64,000 nt of DNA from Otatea glauca (lineage: Eukaryota; Streptophyta; Magnoliopsida; Poales; Poaceae): the NCBI GenBank assembly GCA_036346275.1, contig CM070726.1, positions 27,563,410 to 27,627,409 on the forward strand, written 5' to 3'. The notes beneath the pieces were generated by a model. It was not told the origin of the DNA and made no database searches. It saw only the letters and a list, made by a program, of their open reading frames with translations. This document shows positions 47,650-60,614 of the stretch, in pieces. Made by a program: the position numbers and the translations under genes. Numbering within the stretch: the first letter of the stretch is position 1; each line of letters opens with the position of its first letter.

Positions 47650-48853
47650 ATTTAAGAGAATGAATTAAAAAATATTATGTTCTATTTCAATATCTTGAAA
47701 TCCAACCTTAATAAAAGGATGAGCTGCAAAATAAAACTTCAAATCAAAGAAATTATAAAAATAAATTGGAAATATACAATCACCTTGAAATTTCATCCCA
47801 TCTCAAATTCTTCTTCAATTTTGGTTCTTAAGAAAATCTTTTATTGTATTGATTTCATTTTCTCCTCAATGCAAAACTCAACATATAATGTAAAATTAAA
47901 TATTAACACTTATTTATAGTCATTGATGCTTTTTCTGAATTTCATGGATTTTAATTGAATTTTCTTAGATTTTCTTGAGTATTACTCTAATGAAGAAACC
48001 CTTTTAATAATCCTTTAAGTATGGGATAAGTAATAAGAAAAGAAGTGTAAAATAATAAAATAAGGAAAATCCCTGGAAAATATTTAGAGACCTCTAGAAG
48101 CCTGATTTTTAATTTATAATTCACATCAAGGTAATTAAGAGTGAAAAGAAAGATAAATAAATGAGTCTTTACTATCAACAGTAAATGTGTCAGATTTAAA
48201 TAAAAATAATCCTACCTTATCTCAAGATGAAAATTTAATATTATATTCTGGAAGAATATTTATACCACAGTAAAAATATAAAGAAATAATAAATGTATTT
48301 GGTAATTTTAAAAATTCAAAAACATAAAAGCTAAAAATCTATAAATACAAATTTCAGAATTGTAATAAATTAAATATGAAATATATGGATCTGAAAATTT
48401 TACAGGAGACTAATATATCTATAAGGAACTGTTATAAAAAGTTTCAGAAATTATGGATGAGATATATACTCCCAGAAAATTTTAAAAATAAAAACTGAAA
48501 TCTGTGCACAGTGCATTGTTAGAATTTTTATAAATTCTACAAACATTATCTTAAGCTGATAATTTTTCAAGATAATCTTCCTTATCTAGAGTACACACAG
48601 TAAAATCCTCATTAAATTTCCGAATAGATAGTAAACTGATTCAATGAACCAATTCAGCTCATCATCAATGCTTGAACTGCAAGAAGATAAGGCAGTTGTG
48701 ATTCAAATCAATAGAATAGTTGGAGGTCCCACATGGCAGTGACCAGTCTCCTCTCAGCTAGTCCCACATGCCAACCACTACCTTGTCTCTGGCCTGCTCA
48801 TCCTTAGCCGGTTCATCCTTTCTACCGCAACAAATGAATTCCCACTAATTCAT
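47650..48853 (+). repeat. Second LTR of element E, left part
   Basis: AT-rich sequence aligning loosely with 42345-43250, cut at TTCAT (48849-48853) by solo LTR G. Confidence 0.65.
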
Positions 48854-51816
48854 TGTAATGTGTCAGATTCTTCTCCAAGTCTTGGAATTATCCATTCGTG
48901 TATTTGGTGACTTTCCTATGATCTGCAGAGTCAATTCTTTTTTCTATGTGGGAGTTTTTCCTGGCTCCTCCCTCCCTCACCCGATTTCTTCTCTCCTCCC
49001 CCACCCCACTCTATTTCTCCTCCATTTCCTGGCTCCTCCTCCTCCCCTCATGGCTTCCTCCGGCCCCTTGGAGCTCTCCTCCATGGGCGCCTCACCTCCC
49101 CTTGGTGCTTCCCCCAGCCCGAGCTCCTCCTCCTCCTCCCTCTTGGTTTCCACCCAAACTGAAATGGAGATAAGATCTTGAGGTAAATCCTAGGGTTTTG
49201 GTCCTGCTTGTTGGGTGGTGGAGTTCCTTTGCTAGGGGTCTTGAGTTTGAGGTAGGATTAGTTGACGATTTGAGTCGAGAGGGACAGTTCTGTTTTCGGG
49301 AAGATTTTGTCTCTCTGTTAGGGTTCGATTTTGCAGATTTTAGATGCGTTTCCTGAGGGTTCGACTGAAGAGAAAGTTTTAGATATCTTTCTTTCGATTC
49401 AATAGAGACCAAGAACTCTCAATTTGGTTCAGCATTTTGAAAGTTATGCTCGTTTTACCGCAGACTGCACTAGATCTACTGACAGTCGAAGCGGTTATAG
49501 TAACCTGTTGATTAAGCCAAGTTAGAGGCCGACATGGAATTTTTCAATACTTCGAAAAGATGGGAAATTTACTGTAGATACTTAAAATGTCTTCATTTGC
49601 ATGATTTGGAGTTGTATAACATTAGTTATGCCCTGTAGAATGCGCTGTCCATAAGAGCCTCTTTGCTGAAAATTCAGACATTGAGCATTTTGCTGATTCG
49701 AGGTTCAAATCGAGAATTGGGGTCATTTTGTGCAGTTCCAAAGGGGTTGGTTGTTGCAAAAGTTGTAGAGCTTCATCTTAAGTTTCATTAGAGCTCAAGA
49801 ACACTAATTTTGGTTTAGCGGTTTAAAAGTTATGATCGTTTTAGTGTTGGCTGTCCTGAATCTGCGTGTGTTTGTAGCTGAAAGTTTGAACTGCTGTTTA
49901 AGACTAGATGTAGGTCGATTGAGAATTTATTTTTGCCTAGAGAAAGTTAGGAAATTTCCTTTAGATTACGAAAATATCCTTGTTTGCTTGATTTGGATTC
50001 ATGAATCAAAAGTTATGCTATTTGGAAGCTCGCTGTCCTGAAATTAGAATCTGCTGAAAGTTCAGAAATTTGGACTGAGATTCAGAGTGAAATTTGAGGG
50101 TTTTAGAGTCAGCTCCTGAATGAATGGTATAGGGTAACTGTAGGTTATCCTCTTGTGATCATTTAGAGTACAAGAACTCAAAGTTTGATTTAGCCATTTG
50201 GAAGATATGCTCATTTGCGCGCTTGCTGTCCAGAATTCCATTTGTTGGGTTTTGGGGCTGTTTTGGGGGTTGGGGGTAGAAGTGTTGTATATTATTATGA
50301 ACTATATAGTCTTTGAGTTTGCAAATGTTAATTTCAGGTGGTGTATCTTCGAGAGTGGCTTCATCCTCATGCTACTCCACTCCTCGCGGTTAAAGGCAAG
50401 TACATCGGGTGATGTTTGCGATTGATTTGAGTGTTTTGGTGTGTAGATTAGATGAACAAGTATGTTTCTAGGGATTATGTATATGAGAAGTTTAGTGCAG
50501 TTTTTAGAATAAAAAAGGGGTGTAATTGCTATCTTAATGCCTATGATGGAAGTTGTAGGTAGCAATTAGTCCCAAAGTGGTCCCTCTCTGGAAGAATCGG
50601 AAGTTCCGACCGTTTGGGTCGGGAGTTCCGACTGGTAGGATCGGATGTTCCGGTATGGAGGTCGAAAGTTCCGGTTTGACTTGAGTACACCCAGAAGTCC
50701 TTGATTTGTCGTGGGTGGTTTTCGTGAATTATGCAGGTAGATAATGTATTCCAAACTTGTGATGATGAGGATGGATGAAGGATAGCAAATGAAAAGTGAG
50801 TATTTAATTGCAATTGTTGCATTGCATTATGGATTGTTACAGGTGATTATGTTTATGATGGTGCAAATGATAAGGTGATGAATGTAAGTATATGATGACG
50901 TGCATGTTTATATTCATGTTCATGTTTTATGCTTATAAACAATGTCAATTGCATATGTGAATTCATGATGGAAGAGGCGACCCATGTCGATGTGGGCCTT
51001 TGTGCTCACACGTAGTGAGCACAAAAGTCCTACCTCCACAGGATGGAAGGGGATGAGAGGGTGTAGGCTGACGGGCGTGCACTCAGTATACCGGTATAAA
51101 TGATGAAAAGGTGCATGAGCATAAAAGCATACAACATTACATTGCATTGTTAATATTGTTTGAGGAATAATGTGAAGAAGGTTGTGATATTGAGTTGTGA
51201 AGTCAATCACAGTTGATAAATGGGTTGAAATTGGGAAATGATTAGGATATTACCGCTTTGCCTACTTGCTGAATTTAAGTAAGTTATATAGTTAAATTAT
51301 TCGTCTCAAGCTATGCTATTTAGCTATGTTTATGTTCTTCGATGTACTTGTTGAGTCTTGGACTCACGCTTGCTGTTTGTGTGGTTTTAGGAACTCTGAA
51401 GACTCCAGGCCGGGATGGGAAATAGCATCACCCACACTCACTCTCATGCCATGATCAAATAATAGTTTGGAATAAAGTTTCACATTGGTGTTTAGTGTGG
51501 GATCTTTGTGATATTGTATTTGTGGTTTTGGTTATTGTAAGCTTCATCGTGTAGTTAAGCTTATTATTTGCTAAATGTTGATATTAGTTGTTATGCTTGT
51601 GTTGGTATGTTTTTTATCCAACTTGTGTGTTGAGTGGATGCCCACTATTTTAGGGGAGGTGCTGCCGAAATTCTTTAGTTGGATTTCGAAAATTTATTAG
51701 AGTTGTTTTATATTGTAGTATGTTTGAGGACACCTGTGTCCAATGGATCTACCGTGTGTAGTGATTTATTCTTGTTTCGGTGACACTCGGGGCACTGGAG
51801 GTGCTGGGGTGTTACA
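48854..51816 (+). mobile_element. Solo LTR G inside element E
   Basis: 2963 bases beginning TGTAATGTG and ending GGGGTGTTACA, flanked on both sides by TTCAT (48849-48853 and 51817-51821). It contains one LTR-like unit only: a GC-rich part near 48960-49190, repeated AAGTTATGCTCGTTTT-like phrases, and the hairpin at 51353-51365 followed by CACGCTTGCTG, as in the plus-strand LTRs. No PBS, polypurine tract or coding domain. Recombination between two LTRs is the usual origin. Confidence 0.85.
50590..50680 (+). repeat. Four short repeats with palindromic core CGGAAGTTCCG
   Basis: Successive units GGAAGTTCCGACC, GGGAGTTCCGACT, GGATGTTCCGGTA and GAAAGTTCCGGTT at about 20-24 base spacing, inside solo LTR G. 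The core CGGAAGTTCCG is self-complementary. Confidence 0.75.
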
Positions 51817-51821
51817 TTCAT

Positions 51822-54800
51822 TGCCTAGGATCTACCATGATGATGCATCTCTGAAATGATGCTCTAGCGATCATCAGCCACAACGCCCTCCACTTGCCCA
51901 TCTCTTGCCACAGCAACCAGAGAGGCTCGAATCAATTTCCATGGTAGGAATTCTCTATGCCGATCCTTGCTACATCAAGCCAAGCAGCATGAAATTCTTG
52001 CCATGACAGAAGATTGCAGTTAATAGCCTCTGACATGGCAAGCAATAGCACTGCGACATCTCGTCTAGCCTAAGCACTTCTCTGCAGACCTAAGTAACCA
52101 CCTTACCTGCCAATCCTATGCTGCAATCATCACTGGCACTAAAGAATAGAAAGATCACCGCAAAACCATCGCTGCATTCCCACCTCGATCAAGCTTTGCT
52201 ACACCCCATCGTTGGCTATTAAAGGCACACCGAGGTTGCTCTAGGACCGCGCCTCACTTCCCCTCATCCCACTCTTTATCTCAGCTGAAGGATCCTAATT
52301 CTTTGCCACCATGATCAAGAACTTCAAAACTCACAGCCGAAATCAAATCAGCTAAACTGGAGAACCACTTCCAAATTCGTTTGGCATAGAGCATCCTTGC
52401 ATTCTCCTAATCACTCCTCATTCCTTGGCTATAGCCGTTAAGGCACAAAACGCCGTCACCACTTGGGTCATCTTCCTCGTGATCGGCCACCGGTGGCGAG
52501 ACACTCCACCCAATAACCGTTGCCGTGAACCACCAAAATGGAACTCCCTAGTGACACTCATGCTCACCCAACCTGTTTTATCCAGGGACAAGCCCATTTT
52601 CACCACCTCCAGCTAAACATCACCGCCATTGCCGTACATCCTCGGTGGCCACCTTGTTCTGACCATCTTCAGTCACAGCCGAGGCCACTCACCACTTCGC
52701 CGTGACCTTGCTTTAGCTCACCTCGCCGCCGACGCCATGCCCTAGCACTTCCTCTGTTTTTCTCCCACTGCCTCTTGGGTCCCAGTCGATAGTGACTTAG
52801 GTAAAATTAGTTCAAGCACTGAAGACGCCTTCCCAACTATAAAGCGTAATTTCATTTTTCCATTTAAACTCCAACAGACCAATATTCATATGTTAATAAC
52901 TTTTGTGTTTTAACTCCAATTCCAGTAAACAAAAATTCTTCATCTAAAATCATTTTCTTCCAGAATGTGCAAAAATATTTTGAAAAAGAGCACTGGATGA
53001 ATTTTAAATTCAAATTTTAAAAAGGCTAAATATATGCTATAGACAAAAATGTTGAAAACAAACTTAGAATTAAATGAAACCAATTATAATGCAATCCTTA
53101 TGCTTTCAAAAACCCAAATATACAAAAATATTTAAATTTCATCTACGTTTGAATTACTTTCTATTAAAGGTTAAATATTCAAAAGGATATAATTTATGCA
53201 AAAGAAATCTAAATGAGCAAAATTGATGTTTATATATTAATATGTCAGTAAGACTCCAGAATATGTCAAAATGAATAAATAACGAACATGACTTGAATTA
53301 TTTTATGAAGAGAATATGATCCAAGTGCAAAGATGTATATGTATGTACTTATAATAACTGATGGTAGTACATATACTTATGCATGCATATATTTTAGAAT
53401 AAGTCAAGAAACTAAATTTATGGCTGTTATAATGTTTTTAAATAAAGCAATAAAATGTTACATGTGTATAAATGTAATCTGAATAAAGAATATATGCTTT
53501 GTCCTTGCAAAAGAATCTATGTACATATATATTTAAGATTTTAAAATATGTATATCACCTCACAAATTAAGTATAAAATTAGATAGGGCTAATCTCAGCA
53601 TAATTTTAAAGATAAGATCATGTTAGTAGGCAAAAACCTCATTTGGAATAAGGACCGTAAAATACTTTAATCTTCATATGCTTATAAACTATATATCGCG
53701 GCCAAAATCAAAATAATGCAAAACCAGTTTTAAAATACTTCTAGGATCATACCCTACTAATGCTAAAAAATGAATAAATAATCATGTATAGTGTAGTCGC
53801 AAACTAAAAACGAAATCCGATTTCTTATAACGTCAACTTCATGACCATTTATACTATTTCAGCAGCAAATAAAATAACTTGTCTTGATGCTAAAATTTAT
53901 AAAATTAGTTTAGAAATACTCTCCAAAGTACATAATACCATATTCTGAAGAAATAAGTTCATTATATCATGGTTTGCATATAAATATTGCTAGCGAAATA
54001 ACCTTAAGTATTACGATTTCTAGACTTTAGAAATGCTTAAGCATTTTCAACAGCTTGCAAAATATCTCGTCTAAATAAGAATTTTGGGAAGAGCAGACCA
54101 GTAATATTCTTTGGGATATGTTCTACCATAATCTAGAAAAATATTCTTATTTCAACTTGGTTTGCATCTGAATCCTGTTAGTTCAATACCCTTAAGTGTT
54201 ACGGTCGTCAAAAGCTTAATATGAATAATTGAGTATATGAAACCTTTAGTTAAAGTGTTTGTGTTGTGGGAATCATCATGTAACCATGTAATTGCAACCA
54301 GTAGCCTAATCCTATAAACCTAACTAATATAAATCACTCTTTATACAAAAATGCTAAGCACTATTCATGCATAGAATTCAACATAATGACTAATGTCATA
54401 ATTCTGTTAATCCAAATAATTTTTGCATCTTGAATTCCATATTTTAAATATAAAAATACATAATTTTAGCTTCTTGAGTTCGTAAGATAAGAATAAATAA
54501 TCTATAAAAGAAATCGTGCATTGCTCAAACTGTTTATTAACAATATGAATGTGTATACGCACATAATTGACTAAAACACAGGAACGTTAAATCATTAAAT
54601 CCAAACCTAAAACACATCTATTTTATATAGCAAGTCTTTATTTTATTTGCTGTCTGTCCTCTTTTTGCCCTTATTAAAGTTGGTTATTTGCTATATTTCT
54701 GTTGAACGACATGTAGAACTTGACGTCAATAACCCCGTCGTCGACTACGTCAGCTGCAACCGTGACTTCGTCATAAACGACAAATAAGCAAGGCAAACAC

Positions 54801-56454
54801 CCCCTTTGATCATATTGATCCCAGTATTTAATTTTCATTTTATTTATCAAACTGTTTCATGCATGCGTTTATTTTCTGTAAATTCGCTATTTTGTGGTAC
54901 TGGTAGATATACATATTATCTCATGAAACTTCCTTGATAAGTATGGACATGTGAACCTTGATAACTATAGAAAAGGGCTAGACAATACATAATGTCAACA
55001 TAGGTATAAGCGATTACATATTATCCATGCTTAGCCATGCTTTAGAATCAACATTGAATATAATCAAATCAAAATTGTTTCTTGAGAAATTGAAAATGTT
55101 GGTTATGACATGATGTCGGTTGTGGGTATTTTGACTAAAAACTCAAAATAAAACTATGGTTTAGATGCGGACAATTGTTGGCAATAGCCGGTTGTGCAAG
55201 GGTTGGACTTGTACGTAGTGTAGGGAGAAGTATTGCCCATGTTGGATTAAGGACCGAACAATGGGACACTATTGATCCAAGAATTCCGTGCAACTACAAG
55301 TGGTGGGATGGTGTAGCCTTAACCTATTAATTTATTTAGATATGGCTTTGCATTTATGGAAGGTGGGAGATAGCACAGGCATTCCTTTCTTGATCTGCTT
55401 GTAGGGGTTTCTACTTGCCAATGTAACGGTGTACGCCTTGCTATGAGCAGAAACGTTGTATGGGTACGGTGTGAATGGATCCATGTCTTGTGTGTGTGTT
55501 TCTGCTTTCATAGCGAGGGCTTAACGTCTCAGGCTGGTGCAAAGTTATATCAAGGTAATGTAACGGTTATATATGATCACTCTGAGGCACACCAAAGGAA
55601 GTGTGCTAATAGCTTGCACAAAGAGTTGATCATTCCGTGTGGGTAAAGCTGTACACCTCTGTAGAGTGTAAATCTAATTGATTAGACGTGCCCGCGGTCA
55701 TGGGCACTTGGTGAAGTCATTCCAATGTTAGATTTTGGTATTTTCTAAAAATGGGTTTTGGTTTGAAACTTGTTTAGCAACTGTCACTTTATGTCAAAGG
55801 ACTGACATTGTTGGACTTCATGATTTGGATTATTGGATGAATGGTTATGTGTTGGCAAGGATTGGTTATGGCAGGATTGGATTATTGGATTATTCGTTGC
55901 TTGCGAAAGACTATGAGTATTACTTATGCTTTACTTACTTCTTATCAGTCAAACTTGCTCTTACAAATTTCGTTGCAAATTACAACTTGATTTACAAATT
56001 CAATCTTGCTTTATGCAAATTAACCGTAGAAACCTCCTTTGACATGACCTGCATTTATGCATTTGCAAATACCACCTTAAGTCTTGCGGAGTACGAAAGT
56101 ACTCAATCTTGCTTATTTTGTTGTTTTAGCTGGATAAGACTACGACACTCCGAAGAATTCTTTTCATCGCAGGATGCGGGAATTTCAATGAAGCGATCTT
56201 TCTAGGGATTATGCCTCGTCAGTTGCCTGCGGGTTGAATGAGTACACTATAAGGCTTTGCTTCTACTATGCTACATATATATACTCTAAGTTGTAAGAAT
56301 ATATTGCACAAATAGCTTCCGCTTTAATAAAATGATGTATGGTTGTGATTCCAATTGTTGTAAGTTTACGTACAAGCCACTGATCATGGGACTAGTACTG
56401 TATGCACATGAGATTTCCATTTTTGCATTTTATGTAACAATGAGGGTCGCTACA
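51822..56454 (+). repeat. Second LTR of element E, right part
   Basis: Resumes after solo LTR G. It contains a moderately GC-rich block (51840-52790), a long AT-rich stretch colinear with 44480-46000, CTTTGATCATATTGATCCCAG near 54806, the conserved box 55635-55705 and the hairpin 56089-56104. The open frame at 55735-56205 is LTR sequence. Confidence 0.78.
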
Positions 56455-56753
56455 ACCGTCGACTTCTCCCAAATTGACTATATAGTACTTAAGGACGAAC
56501 TTGAGTCATTCATTGATGATGTGAGACTGATCTAGATTTTTCAAGTTGTAATGACCTTGGTAATCTTGCTATGAAGATGGTTCAAGCTGATAGATACACA
56601 GTTTTTCCATTAGTATATCGCCTCATTGAATTGGCCTTAATTTTTCTGGTTGCAACTGCAACAATAGAGAGAGCTTTCTCTGCTATGAACATTGTCAAGA
56701 CTAAGTTGCGTAATAAGGTAAGTGATGAATATATAAATGATAGTATGGTATAA
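56455..56753 (+). pseudogene. hAT transposase C-terminal dimerisation domain, right part
   Basis: It resumes after element E. 56455-56535 encodes DFSQIDYIVLKDELESFIDDV. From 56571 the frame carries DRYTVFPLVYRLIELAL.FLVATATIERAFSAMNIVKTKLRN, the hAT C-terminal dimerisation signature. The two pieces are in different frames. The tail to the right terminus at 57226 is non-coding. Confidence 0.9.
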
Positions 56754-57234
56754 TACATTGAGTGAGATGTATTTGCAAGCATTGAAGCAAGATATTACAA
56801 TATTTTCAAAGTATGAGGTCTCGTAAGCAACAACTACCTCATGGTCTTCATGCTAGTGGCATGTTACATTCTTCTTATGCAATTTTCCTTAATAGTTACC
56901 TTCTTAGTTTTGTGTGCCTAATTCGCATGTGCAATTTCATCTTTTCCAGGTTCAAGTTCTTGTTCTATTGTTCATGAAGATATGATAATCTCAGATGCAC
57001 AAAACCTTCATTAATTAGGTATTAACTTTTGTACCACTCTACTACGCTATATTGCTTTGATATATTTTATCTATTTTGTTGAAATGTTAAGCTTGGAATT
57101 CAAATTTATTTTTAATCACGTATTTGTGTTGTCCTTTTCTTATACCTCAATATCCGTAGTCATTGACATTAATAATAGTCGCTTATTTTTGGCCTGAGGT
57201 TTACCCAAATCCTAGCTCCACCACTGTACATACA

Positions 57235-57517
57235 TGGGGTTAGGGAGGAGAGGTGCATCAAGAACGGGAGAAGGATAGGAAGAGCTCTGAGAGAGTGCCA
57301 AGCGAGGTTGTACATCATCCGGTGGTGCATCGTCAGGCTCTTGGGTGCCAATGGAATAAACATTCGTAGAGGATCGAGCCATCTTAGTAAAGAATTTGTG
57401 TGGCACCAAGGCCAACCTGCTTTGAAGATTTTCTAATAGTACTTCTATCTTTTCCCTTTCTTTATGTGTTTCTTTCGCACTTCTCAAATTGTTATGGACA
57501 TCATCTACTGGAACTAT
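57235..57517 (-). pseudogene. Possible terminal exon of an unidentified gene
   Basis: On the minus strand a likely acceptor, TTGCCTCTAG, at about 57518 opens a frame with VDDVHNNLRSAKETHKEREK, LLENLQSRLALVPHKFFTKM and QEPDDAPPDDVQPRLA. The beginning is charged and could form a coiled coil; the rest is Pro/Ser-rich. The frame runs to the hAT end at 57234. Skipping the hAT and one TACATACA copy, it would continue a few codons to a stop left of 39149. I do not recognise the family; it could be a host gene or another transposon. Confidence 0.4.
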
Positions 57518-57646
57518 AAATATCTAGAGGCAACAAAATCCAGCTACTATGTCTCAACTCATCCACAGGTAACTTACTGTGGTACGATCATTAGAAGTTG
57601 GCGTCATCATCGCCAAAGCCTGCGATGTAAAAGTAGTTGTACAATG

Positions 57647-59089
57647 TGTTGGGGTACAGGTAGGCTACTCTAGCGAGAAATCAAAATTTTCTACTGCGTA
57701 ACCAATGAACCACTACAAGTTATAGATCACAGAATTACCACTAGACGTACAGTGGTGCAGATGTAGTCGTACTAGCCTCACGTCTCCCCAACAGCTCCTT
57801 GTGACTGTCGTAGGTTGCGGATCGTCCTAGCGTTGAAGCTTTGCAGTAACGACTCTAAGGTATCCACACGTACGGGGTAGGAACACCACGCGCCGAAGTG
57901 CTAGCACTGACTGCGTGGTTCTGGGTGAAGGAGGGGTGGCGGCTAGGGTTTGAAGAATTCTGAATTCCTATTGTGTCTCTTCGTGTATTTCTCTCTATAC
58001 CAAAGCCACCACATCCTCCCTTTATATAGATGTCCCATAACGGGTTTCCACCCTTGAAGCACATTAGGAACTCTAAGCCTATTACAACACGGATCCCTAT
58101 CCGAATTGGTTACAGCCCGTTAAGCGTGCGACCCTATAGGTTCACATGCACTCGGACATGGCTGGAGTACCCTATCAATCATTGAGTACTCCTGCTCGAC
58201 CATCGGGTACCCCTACTCGATCATCAAGCGTTCGACCAATAGTTGATAGCGGTCCCTAGCAGGACTTACCGACTCTCGAGTACATGTAAAGATTGGACGA
58301 ACCTCAACAATGTCCTATATGCATTTCCTTTTGCCTCACGATATCGGTCAAACCCAAGGCGAGTTGTTGTCATTCTTGTTTGGATGGCACGACCAATCTT
58401 TCTCGATGCCGTGACTCGGATTCCCTGAATACATCGTGTTAACTCTTCAACTCGATGACTCGACTCTTTAACTTGAGTAGCATGGCCAAGCATTTTCTGG
58501 AACCCAACAAGTCGAGAGACCCAGAGATATCTCTCCTATTGTATGGAGGGGCTAATCCTATCTTGATCGAGCATGCCTCACAGCATGTTTCATGACAAAC
58601 CCAAAAGCCATCTTTATAACTACCCAGTTACGGAGTAGCGTTTGACGATCCCTAAGTAAGCCATTACGCATCTTGAGAACATACGGCAATCTCAAGTCGA
58701 AGGATATAGCATACACATCGTATATAAGACCAACTGATGACATGAATGAATACAACGTTCTCGCAGTGTCTCATAGTGGGTCGATGTCGAACACCATGTT
58801 CTCTAACATGTGTCCATATTATTGGTTTGATATCTTCATATCTATGACCTGTAAAATGTGGCAATCGACCAGTATATATGCTAGTCTACTCATATGTGTC
58901 CTCATATGATTATCGACTAAGGACCCCTTTTAGAATAAACATCATAAAGATGAAAATAGGGTTTCACAAACAAGTCACGTACTTGTTAATTAATATCCAT
59001 GATGTTATTCGAAAAACAATATCATAGTTTATGAATATTTATGAAAATATAATCATCTATATGATTGCGTCATGGGCATATTTCCAACC
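57647..59089 (-). repeat. 3' LTR of copia element F
   Basis: 1443 bases, minus strand, from GGTTGGAAATATGCCC to TACCCCAACA. A TATATAAA box (58021-58028, minus) precedes the last 375 bases. Open frames inside are not genes. Confidence 0.85.
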
Positions 59090-59090
59090 G

Positions 59091-59100
59091 TCTCCCACTT
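59091..59100 (-). other. Polypurine tract of element F
   Basis: The complement AAGTGGGAGA lies next to the 3' LTR start, the typical copia position. Confidence 0.85.
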
Positions 59101-59109
59101 GCATTAGAG

Positions 59110-60480
59110 TCAGTCATTCAGGTATCTAATACCCATAGCTCTTGTGTGTGCCTCATGCTTTGGCTGCGAGAGGGGTTTTGTCAATGGATCTGCCACGTTC
59201 AAATCTGTGTGCACCTTGCATATATTTACATCTCCTCTATTCACAAACTCGCGAATAATATGATAGTGCCTGAGTTTATGTTTGGACTTTTGATGTTGTC
59301 TTAGTTCCTTAGCTTGCGCAATGGCACTACTATTATCACAATAGAGATCCATTGGGCCAGAAGCACTCAAAATCACACCCAATTCAGAAATGAATTTCTT
59401 TATCCAAACACATTCTTTTGCAACTTCAGAAGCCGCAATGCACTTGGCCTCCGTCAATCAGCAACCGAGTCTTGTTTGGAACTTTTCCAACTCACTGCCC
59501 CTCCATTTAAAATGAATACAAATCCAGATTGTGAATAACAATCATCCTTGTTGGTTTGGAAGCTTGCATCAGTGTAACCGTTTAATATGAGCTCTTCGTC
59601 ACCTCCATAAACTAGGAACACATCCTTAGTCCTTCTCAAGTACTCAAGAATGTTTTTAACCGCTGTCTAGTAATCTTCGCCTAGATCAGACTGGTATCTG
59701 CTCGTAACACTTAGAGCATATGATACATCTGGTCGAGTACATAATATAGCGTACATGATAGACCCAATAGCTGAATCGTATGGAATCTTACTCATACGGT
59801 CTCGCTCATCAATAGTCGAAGGACATTGTGTCTTGCTAAGACTTATTCCATGCGACATAGGCAAGAACCCCTTCTTGGCATCCTGCATGTTGAACTGATT
59901 CAATAACTTGTCGATGTAAGTACTTTGGCATAATCCAATTAGCCTTTTCTCTCTATCTCTATAGATCTTTATGCCCAAAATATATGCTGCTTCTCCTATA
60001 TCCATAGAAAACCTATTTTTCAGTGAGGTCTTGACAAATTCCAGCATCGGAATGTCATTCCGAATCAATAATATGTCATCCACATACAAGATTAGAATTA
60101 CATGTGTGCTCCCACTAACCTTCTTGTAAACACAAAGTTCTTCTACGTTCTTGGTGAAGCAAACCCTTTGACTACCTCATCAAAACGAATATTCCAACTC
60201 TGAGATGCTTGCTTCAACCCATAAATGGATTTTTGAAGTTCGCATATTTTACTAACATTCTTTGGATCGACAAAAACTCTCAGGTTGTGCCATGTACACA
60301 TCCTCACTTAGGTTTCCATTAAAGAAAGACGTTTTGACATCCATTTGCCATATTTCATAATCAAAATATGTAGCAATAGCTAGAATGATCAGTACAGATT
60401 TAAGCATCGCTACCAGCGAGAAAGTTTCATCGTAATCAACTCCTTGACAAGTCTAGCTTTATAGATGTGAACATTTCCAT
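59110..60480 (-). pseudogene. Copia reverse transcriptase and RNase H, broken
   Basis: Minus strand. Reverse transcriptase includes the catalytic YVDDILLI box at 60089, YILGIKIYRDREKRLIGL, and the PYDSAIGSIMYAILCTRPDVSYAL block ending at a stop at 59667. RNase H follows in two frames: LILNGYTDASFQTNKDDC with SQSGFVFILNGGAVSWKSSKQ (59639-59454), then ECVWIKKFISELG, YCDNSSAIA and VADPLTKPL (59457-59110). Upstream of 60089 the RT frame is broken by stops. These are standard copia motifs in normal order. No functional protein is possible without correction of several breaks. Confidence 0.9.
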
Positions 60481-60614
60481 CCATATCAACCATCTTCTTA
60501 TAATAGACCAATTTGCATTCAATGATTTTTACATCATCAGGCGGATCGACCAGGTTCCAAACCTGATTGTCTCCCATGGATTCTTTCTTGAATCTCTTGG
60601 CTCCAAGCTATTTT

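Larger units (their letters stand above)
42211..56454 (+). mobile_element. LTR element E: two adjacent long LTRs without an internal region
   Basis: Two related segments of about 5.4 and 5.8 kb lie head to tail. The first begins TGTAACATCCC (42211) and ends GTCATTACA (47649). The second starts at 47650 at a point matching about 135 bases inside the first, and ends GTCGCTACA (56454). Target duplication is GCCGT (42206-42210) versus ACCGT (56455-56459), one mismatch. No PBS, polypurine tract or coding domain lies between them. A deletion that removed the internal region and the start of the 3' LTR explains this best. Confidence 0.75.
39158..57226 (+). mobile_element. hAT-superfamily element (zinc-finger/DUF4371 type), interrupted by E
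   Basis: A hAT transposase relic (40190-42210 and 56455-56760) lies between candidate ends. The right end reads AGCTCCACCACTG, complement CAGTGGTGGAGCT, the common hAT terminus in grasses. The left end near 39156 reads CAGAAGGGCAAAGCTGGGCCTCAGGCC and shares AGCT.GG and CCTCAGGCC with the complement of the right end. TACATACA occurs directly before 39158 and directly after 57226, matching an 8-bp hAT target duplication if two bases of the left CA repeat were lost. The left boundary is therefore tentative. Without element E it would be about 3.8 kb. Confidence 0.6.

Noticed and set aside
55735..56205. 156-codon open frame
   Set aside because: Lies wholly in the element E LTR and spans the conserved hairpin; no related protein.
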